In this document: one piece after another, positions 63,579 to 64,000 of the stretch
Numbering within the stretch: position 1 is the first letter of the stretch
Layout of the letters: every line of letters begins with the position of its first letter
Source: CAYQMF01 sp964418595
GTDB taxonomy: Bacteria > Planctomycetota > UBA1135 > UBA2386
Length of the DNA: 64,000 nt
Assembly (NCBI GenBank): GCA_964418595.1
Contig: CAYQMF010000015.1
Span: 11,626 to 75,625, forward strand
Direction of reading: 5' to 3'
Translations under genes and position numbers: made by a program
Notes under the pieces: generated by a model
What the model was told of the DNA's origin: nothing
Seen by the model: only the letters and a program-made list of their open reading frames with translations
Databases searched by the model: none

Positions 63579-64000
63579 TCAGAGGTTGCCGAGCAGCAGC
63601 CGCTTGGGGTGTTCCAGCAGCTCCTTGACGACGTTCATCCAACGCGCGCCCACGGCACCGTCCACCAGCCGGTGGTCGATGCTGATCGACAGGTACATCA
63701 CCTGTCCGATCGCGATCGCGCCGTTTTTGACGATCGGCGTCTCCTTGATCTTGTGCACGCCGAGGATCGCCACCTCCGGGAAGTTGATCACCGGCGTCGC
63801 GAACAGACCACCGATGTTGCCGGCGTTGGTGATCGTGAACGTGCCGCCCTGGAGCTGGTCGATCGAGATCTTGCCGGCGCGCGTGGCCTCCGCGAGATCC
63901 TGGATGTCCTTGGCCAGTTGCACGATCGACTTCTTGTCGACGTCCTTGACCACCGGGACGACGAGGCCGTTGTCGGTGTCGGTGGCGATGCCGAAGTTGT
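63579..64000 (-). CDS. Dihydrolipoyl acyltransferase (E2), C-terminal fragment
   Basis: The window holds only the last 140 or so residues of the catalytic domain; the N-terminal lipoyl and subunit-binding domains lie beyond 64000. Seen are NFGIATDTDNGLVVPVVKDVDKKSI, QGGTFTITNAGNIGGLFATPVINFPEVAILGV and YLSISIDHRLVDGAVGARWMN, the last with the His and Asp of the HxxxDG active site. E2 moves the acyl group from lipoyl arms to CoA and forms the complex core. It is the upstream gene in the same transcription unit as E1 alpha and E3. It could be a pyruvate or a branched-chain E2. Confidence 0.94.
   Translation of the reverse strand, partial: NFGIATDTDNGLVVPVVKDVDKKSIVQLAKDIQDLAEATRAGKISIDQLQGGTFTITNAGNIGGLFATPVINFPEVAILGVHKIKETPIVKNGAIAIGQVMYLSISIDHRLVDGAVGARWMNVVKELLEHPKRLLLGNL

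Overview
The window is very GC-rich (about 70% by eye) and gene-dense. It looks like part of the chromosome of a planctomycete-like bacterium. This is inferred from gene content: a formylglycine sulfatase, a caspase-like/SUMF1 fusion, FG-GAP and TolB-like propeller exoproteins, many large secreted or lipid-anchored proteins, and pupylation-type genes outside the actinobacteria. No rRNA gene is present to confirm it. I recognised no tRNA, CRISPR array, transposase or phage gene.

Layout. 1-2396 (minus): the end of a family-2 glycosyltransferase, a [2Fe-2S] ferredoxin, a Dabb-domain lipoprotein and an O-antigen-ligase-like membrane protein. 2635-4851 (plus): a secreted DUF2911-like protein, an alpha/beta hydrolase and a di-haem cytochrome c peroxidase. 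4882-6034 (minus): ribosomal protein S4 and a gamma-glutamylcyclotransferase-like protein. 6123-12168 (plus): a VWA lipoprotein, a hypothetical protein and a very large lipoprotein. 12178-22368 (minus): an eleven-gene operon described below. 22643-27944 (plus): a SorC-type regulator, the caspase-like/SUMF1 protein and a beta-rich exported protein. 28029-36240 (minus): a secreted propeller protein, a DbpA-type RNA helicase, a large membrane protein and a broken SLC12-type cotransporter. 36605-54017: an assortment including a GNAT acetyltransferase, the sulfatase, a YVTN/phosphoesterase protein, a KAS III-like synthase, a VOC-cupin protein, an FG-GAP protein and a DPP-IV-type peptidase. 54278-60841 (plus): a 1568-residue TPR/C39 protein and an arylsulfotransferase-like propeller. 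60894-64000 (minus): part of a 2-oxo-acid dehydrogenase operon (E2, E1 alpha, E3).

The standout is 12178-22368. One tightly packed transcription unit, mostly with 4-base ATGA or GTGA overlaps, encodes two protein-tagging systems. The promoter-proximal half is eukaryote-like: a winged-helix-like protein, an FHA-like plus zinc-finger protein that could be an E3, an E1 (ThiF), an E2 with HPN and a catalytic Cys, an unknown protein, a ubiquitin-like protein and a JAMM isopeptidase. The distal half is pupylation-like: an Mpa/ARC-type AAA ATPase, a Dop-like deamidase/depupylase, a 67-residue Pup-like modifier ending in Ser-Gly-Gln, and a PafA-like ligase. No proteasome subunit is present. The parts are known families. 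Their union in one operon is, as far as I know, not an experimentally characterised system. A SorC-type regulator is transcribed divergently from the shared 274-base intergenic region.

Other points of note: a cotransporter gene missing most of its first half, a structured leader upstream of it, a caspase-like/SUMF1 fusion, and an alpha/beta hydrolase with no ATG, GTG or TTG start that preserves its N-terminal motif.
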